Below, piece by piece: positions 60,680 to 64,000 of a stretch of DNA of 64,000 bases (its first letter is position 1; each line of letters starts with the position of its first letter). The position numbers were made by a program, and so were the translations under genes. The notes under the pieces are model-generated. The model worked only from the letters and a program-made list of their open reading frames with translations, was not told where the DNA came from and made no database searches. Origin of the DNA: Herpetosiphonaceae bacterium (GTDB lineage Bacteria; Chloroflexota; Chloroflexia; Chloroflexales; Herpetosiphonaceae); contig BPHZ01000007.1 in NCBI GenBank assembly GCA_026003835.1, positions 118,018-182,017 of the forward strand, given 5' to 3'.

Positions 60680-62307
60680 CTACAAGACCTGATACGCGCC
60701 TGTTTCCTCTAAGCGATAGCCAACCGGGTAGAATCCAGGGATCGCGACAGGTAGCCGCCCAACAAAGGGGATATGTCCGAATAGCGCCTGCGCCAGCGCC
60801 TCCATTGAAGGGGCAAGCAGGCTATAGGTGCAGATGTAGGCGGGAGCCTCCGGGAAGGCCTGGAGATCGCCGGGCATACGCAGCGCAGCCACAATTGCCG
60901 GCACCGGCGTTGCCAGGATGCGCTTGACCATCTCCACCTGTCCTGGCTGCCCCAGGGCATTGATTGTACCAATAATTGCCAGGTCGTAGCGCTCGATCTG
61001 CTGCAATAGTGCGATAATATCGGACTGAGAGGGGTGATGCGGCACGACAAACTCATCGACGGCGCGGTGATAGCGCCGGAGAAACTGCGCGAGCATGCAG
61101 GTTTCGTAGGACGAAGTATCCGCCGGAGTCAGGTCGATTGGCTGTGGGACGATCACGGCAATGCGCTGATCAGCAGAGAGCGACAGCGGGAGCTGGCGCT
61201 GTTCGTCACGCACAAGCGTAATCGAGCGGGCGCCGATCTCGAAGGCCAGGCGCTGGTGCTCAGCGCAGCCGACGATGTCGAGGGATGGCTGCGGCCTCTC
61301 TGCCAGCCAACGCTTGAGCGCAAGCACTCGCTGCGCCGAGGCAAGCACCTCTTCGCCGGACAGCAGCCCGCGCTGGGTTGCGTGGAGCAGGCCGGTGTAC
61401 ACACTCTGATGCACCAGAGGGTCATCGTGGAGCAGAAGCAGGTCAACGCCGGCGGCAGTTGCGGCGATGGCGTCGACAACCAATCGCTCCCCTTGGGCAA
61501 TAGCGGCCATATTCAAAGCGTCGCTGACTATGACCCCCTCAAAGCCAAGCTCACCACGTAACAGGCCACGCAGCAGCGTCGGCGAGAGCGTAGCCGGCAG
61601 TCCCATCCCGCCGTCCAGGGCATGAAAGGCCACATGCGCTGTCATAATCAGCCGCACGTTTGACTGGATGGCTGCAAGAAAGGGTGGAATTGCGACTTTA
61701 TCGAGGTGCTGGCGATCGTGGTGGACAACAGCAGGGCCGTGGTGGGTGTCGCCGTCGGTATCGCCATGTCCGGGAAAATGTTTGGCGGTAGCGGCGATGC
61801 CGGCGGATTGCAGGCCATCGACCATTGCTGCGGAGAGCCGGGCGACAAGCGTTGGATCTTCCCCAAAGGAGCGGGTGCCGATAACCGGGTTCTGTGGGTT
61901 GGCGTTGACATCGGTGACCGGAGCGAAATTGACGTTGACGCCCATCGCCGCCAGCTCCATCCCCATAGCCTGACCTGCGCGGCGGGCCAGCTCAGGGGAG
62001 CCGGTTGCTCCCAAGGCAAGATTGCCGGGAAAAGGCGTCGTCCCGCCGCCGATGGCGATCAACTGGCCGCCCTCCTGGTCGGCGGCGATGAGCAGTGGAG
62101 GCTGGCCGGCCTGGGCTGCGGCGTGCTGCAATGCATCGGTCAGCGCCCGAACCTGCGCTGGAGTGTCGGTGTTAAGTCCGCGAAATAAGTTAACCCCCGC
62201 CGATATGCTGGCGCTCTAGCAGCGTGGGAAAGTCAGAGGGGGAGGTGATATCCGGCGAAGCTTAGCAGCAGCTTCTGACCAATCGCCTGCTCCAACGTTA
62301 GCTCCAT
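60680..62307 (-). CDS. GH3 beta-N-acetylhexosaminidase, NagZ-like (two homopolymer frameshifts)
   Basis: A glycoside hydrolase family 3 enzyme likely to release N-acetylglucosamine. The uninterrupted part starts near 62190: IAADQEGGQ, FAPVTDVN, KHFPGHGDTDGDTH with the NagZ His loop, and the nucleophile Asp in VSDALNM. About 220 residues of C-terminal domain follow. The N terminus is recovered from an ATG at 62307 (MELTLEQAIGQKLLLSFAGY, with GAGGAG upstream) if one base is removed from a C5 run near 62240 and one from a G5 run near 62193. This adds HLPSDFPTLLERQHIGGVNLF, typical of GH3. Confidence 0.85.
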
Positions 62308-62560
62308 GGCACTCCTCTATACTCACTCGGAAGCGCAAGATCTGATCTGTGTGTATGCCTTCCGGGGCTGGCCTGCGGTCATCGGGCTTGTAGTGCACAG
62401 CGCAGACATATCGTATGGCTGATATCACCAGTCTACGAGGGGGGGTGCTGGCAGCACAACGGCAAAATTGCCTAACTCATCCAGGCGTTGGGGATAGGCA
62501 TTGCTCTGGAGGTAGGCATTGCAGCAGCATAGCTAGAAACCGGGTGCGGGTTACAGCCAG

Positions 62561-64000
62561 CTACGACTTGGAATAATCGTGATGGATGGGCATAGCGAAA
62601 GCCGGCTCTAAAGACGACGGTTCGCTGACGTGAGCGAATTGAGCCACTGTTGTGGTTCTGGCGGTTGCGTCAAAGAGCAGGGCCAGCCAGAGCAGCAGCA
62701 GGCCGTAGAATTTGTAGGAGAGAAAGAGTGCCCAGATCGGCCCATGGAGCGTTTTGTCAAAGAACGTCCACTGATTACCGGAGGCGAGCAGCGCCCATGC
62801 CAGGCAGTAGAGCAGCAAGACTCGCCACGAGAGGGCGCCTGGGCTGCGCTCGATCCGAACGAGCAGCTGGTAGAGCGGGATCAGCAGAATTGCCTGGTAG
62901 TGGATCCAGGCCGCGGGGAGCACGAGCAGAAGCGCCACGATCCAGAGTCCAAAACCTGCATCCGGCTGCATCTTCTGCACGCGCATAAACGTGATGAGAG
63001 AGACAAGTCCCCCTGCAAGGTAGGCACATATCCGGATGAATCCTGGCGTATCCGGCTGGAAGATAACAAAGCCTGGTGTGACAAGCCGGTTCAGGAAGCC
63101 GTTGATGGTCTGATTCTCGACCCAGGACGTTCCACCTCCAATCGTTGAGAAAACCTCGAAGAAGTACATTCTGTGGATGTCAAGTCCGAGAACGACGATC
63201 GAGAGGATGAGCAGCGCCGCGGAGGCTCCGGCAAAAGCAGCCAGACTGCGCCAGCGACGCAGTGCTGCACCGTGGATAAGCAAATACGCTGGATAGATTT
63301 TGATCGCTGTTGGGAGCGCGAGGAAGGCGCCCCCAGGCTGCCCATCGACCGCGACCAAGCATCAGGAGGGCTGCCGCAAGGCCGACCAGGATGATCAAGT
63401 CCACCTGCCCATAGCGCAGTGTATCGGTAAGCGGTTGAAAGACGAGCAGCAGATACACCAGCCCTAGCGTCGACCAGCTGCGCAGCGGCCGTTCGCCCCA
63501 GCGCCAGAGCAGGAAGGGCCGAAAGCAGCAGCAGAGCAAGGTTAATACTACGCCAGAGCTGAATGGCCGGAGGTAAACGCGAGCCCGGTCAACGGACCCA
63601 TCAGCAGGACAAAGAATGGCGGATATTTGTACGTAGAGGCGAGATGGTTCGTCCGCAGCTGGTCGAGGTTATAGAGCGGGTCGCCGTTCAAGAATGAACG
63701 CGGGCCGCGGAAGAGCGCTTTGAAATCATCCGCATAATCACGAGCGAAAACGTCGTAGTAGGCCACGCCGGCGTAGCCGAATACTCCAACGGTGATGATG
63801 GCGATTAAGAGCCAGCGCGCTCGTGTCCTGACAAATGGAACAGCCAGGGCAGTAACAAGTGCCAGGCAAAGCGCGGCCTGGCGATACTGTCCGTAGGCCA
63901 GCGTGTAACGCAGAATTGAAGAGAGGGGGATGAGCCCACCAAAGGCGGCGAGAAGCGCCAGCATTCTCGGGGCTGTGATGGATAGGCCCGCCGCGACAAC
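62561..64000 (-). CDS. GT87-like membrane glycosyltransferase (frameshifted, 5' end outside window)
   Basis: A multi-pass membrane protein resembling GT87/DUF2029 polyprenyl-phosphate-dependent mannosyltransferases. The segments are DFKALFRGPRSFLNGDPLYN, STYKYPPFFVLLMGPL, then RYGQVDLIILVGLAAALLML and LALPTAIKIYPAYLLIHGAAL, in family order. Shifts occur near 63560, 63500 and 63340 (the last in a G5 run). The frame is open to the window edge, so the start may lie beyond it. An extracytoplasmic loop with ENQTINGFLNRL is typical. The product is probably an envelope glycan or lipid-linked sugar. Confidence 0.75.

Noticed and set aside
1..64000. CRISPR array, tRNA or rRNA gene, integrase or transposase
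   Set aside because: No regularly spaced short repeats, cloverleaf-like sequence, rRNA segment or DDE/tyrosine recombinase motif was seen while reading both strands; a covariance-model search would be needed to exclude small RNAs.

Overview
The window is a GC-rich bacterial chromosome segment, densely coded on both strands, with no rRNA, tRNA, CRISPR array, transposase or integrase that I could recognise. The gene set suggests a Chloroflexota bacterium (Chloroflexia-like): AfsR-type ATPase/TPR proteins, PknB kinases with an extracellular domain, a giant alpha-2-macroglobulin-like protein, a DUF6062-like protein, amphi-Trp and SHOCT proteins, and a hyp cluster with interleaved SIS-domain genes. 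This is inference; no marker gene settles it.

Layout. 1-17.7 kb is a mosaic of single genes and short operons: a subtilase tail, HIT and Nudix hydrolases, a signalling ATPase, a HAD phosphatase, a metallophosphoesterase, a PAS-GAF histidine kinase, nhaA with a flavoprotein oxidoreductase, an M1-type lipoprotein peptidase and a Ser/Thr kinase. 18-32.9 kb holds lon, an acyl-CoA thioesterase, a TPR membrane protein, a GT4 glycosyltransferase, a YbaK-type deacylase, ilvA, a 1707-residue alpha-2-macroglobulin-like protein and an Hpt-REC-REC-GGDEF protein.

33.1-46.9 kb is a nickel/[NiFe]-hydrogenase maturation neighbourhood: a CooC-like ATPase, an AidB-like acyl-CoA dehydrogenase, an XRE regulator with a Cys-rich tail, a family-5 ABC transporter (binding protein and two permeases, no ATPase), then hypF-hypC-SIS-hypC2-SIS-hypD-hypE in one tightly coupled run. 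hypA, hypB and the hydrogenase structural genes are not in the window. The outstanding observation is that the CooC-like gene has one in-frame TGA at codon 112, in the slot of the first Cys of the CXC metal-binding motif. It is followed 12 nt later by an 8-bp hairpin with a 5-nt loop, so it is a candidate selenoprotein.

47-64 kb carries a GNAT acetyltransferase, an HTH protein, a Gfo/Idh/MocA oxidoreductase, a VOC protein, a class A PBP, a SHOCT membrane protein, a 2,4-dienoyl-CoA-reductase-like SDR, and a minus-strand sugar/chitin block: two MalFG-type permeases, their binding protein, a CBM3-GH18 chitinase, a GH3 hexosaminidase and a GT87-like membrane glycosyltransferase.

Quality caveat. 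hypF, the sugar-binding protein, the chitinase, the GH3 gene and the GT87 gene each contain several small frameshifts, some in C5/G5 runs and some mutually compensating. The pattern fits local consensus errors better than real gene decay, and it must be kept in mind when judging the in-frame TGA, although that TGA is not an indel.
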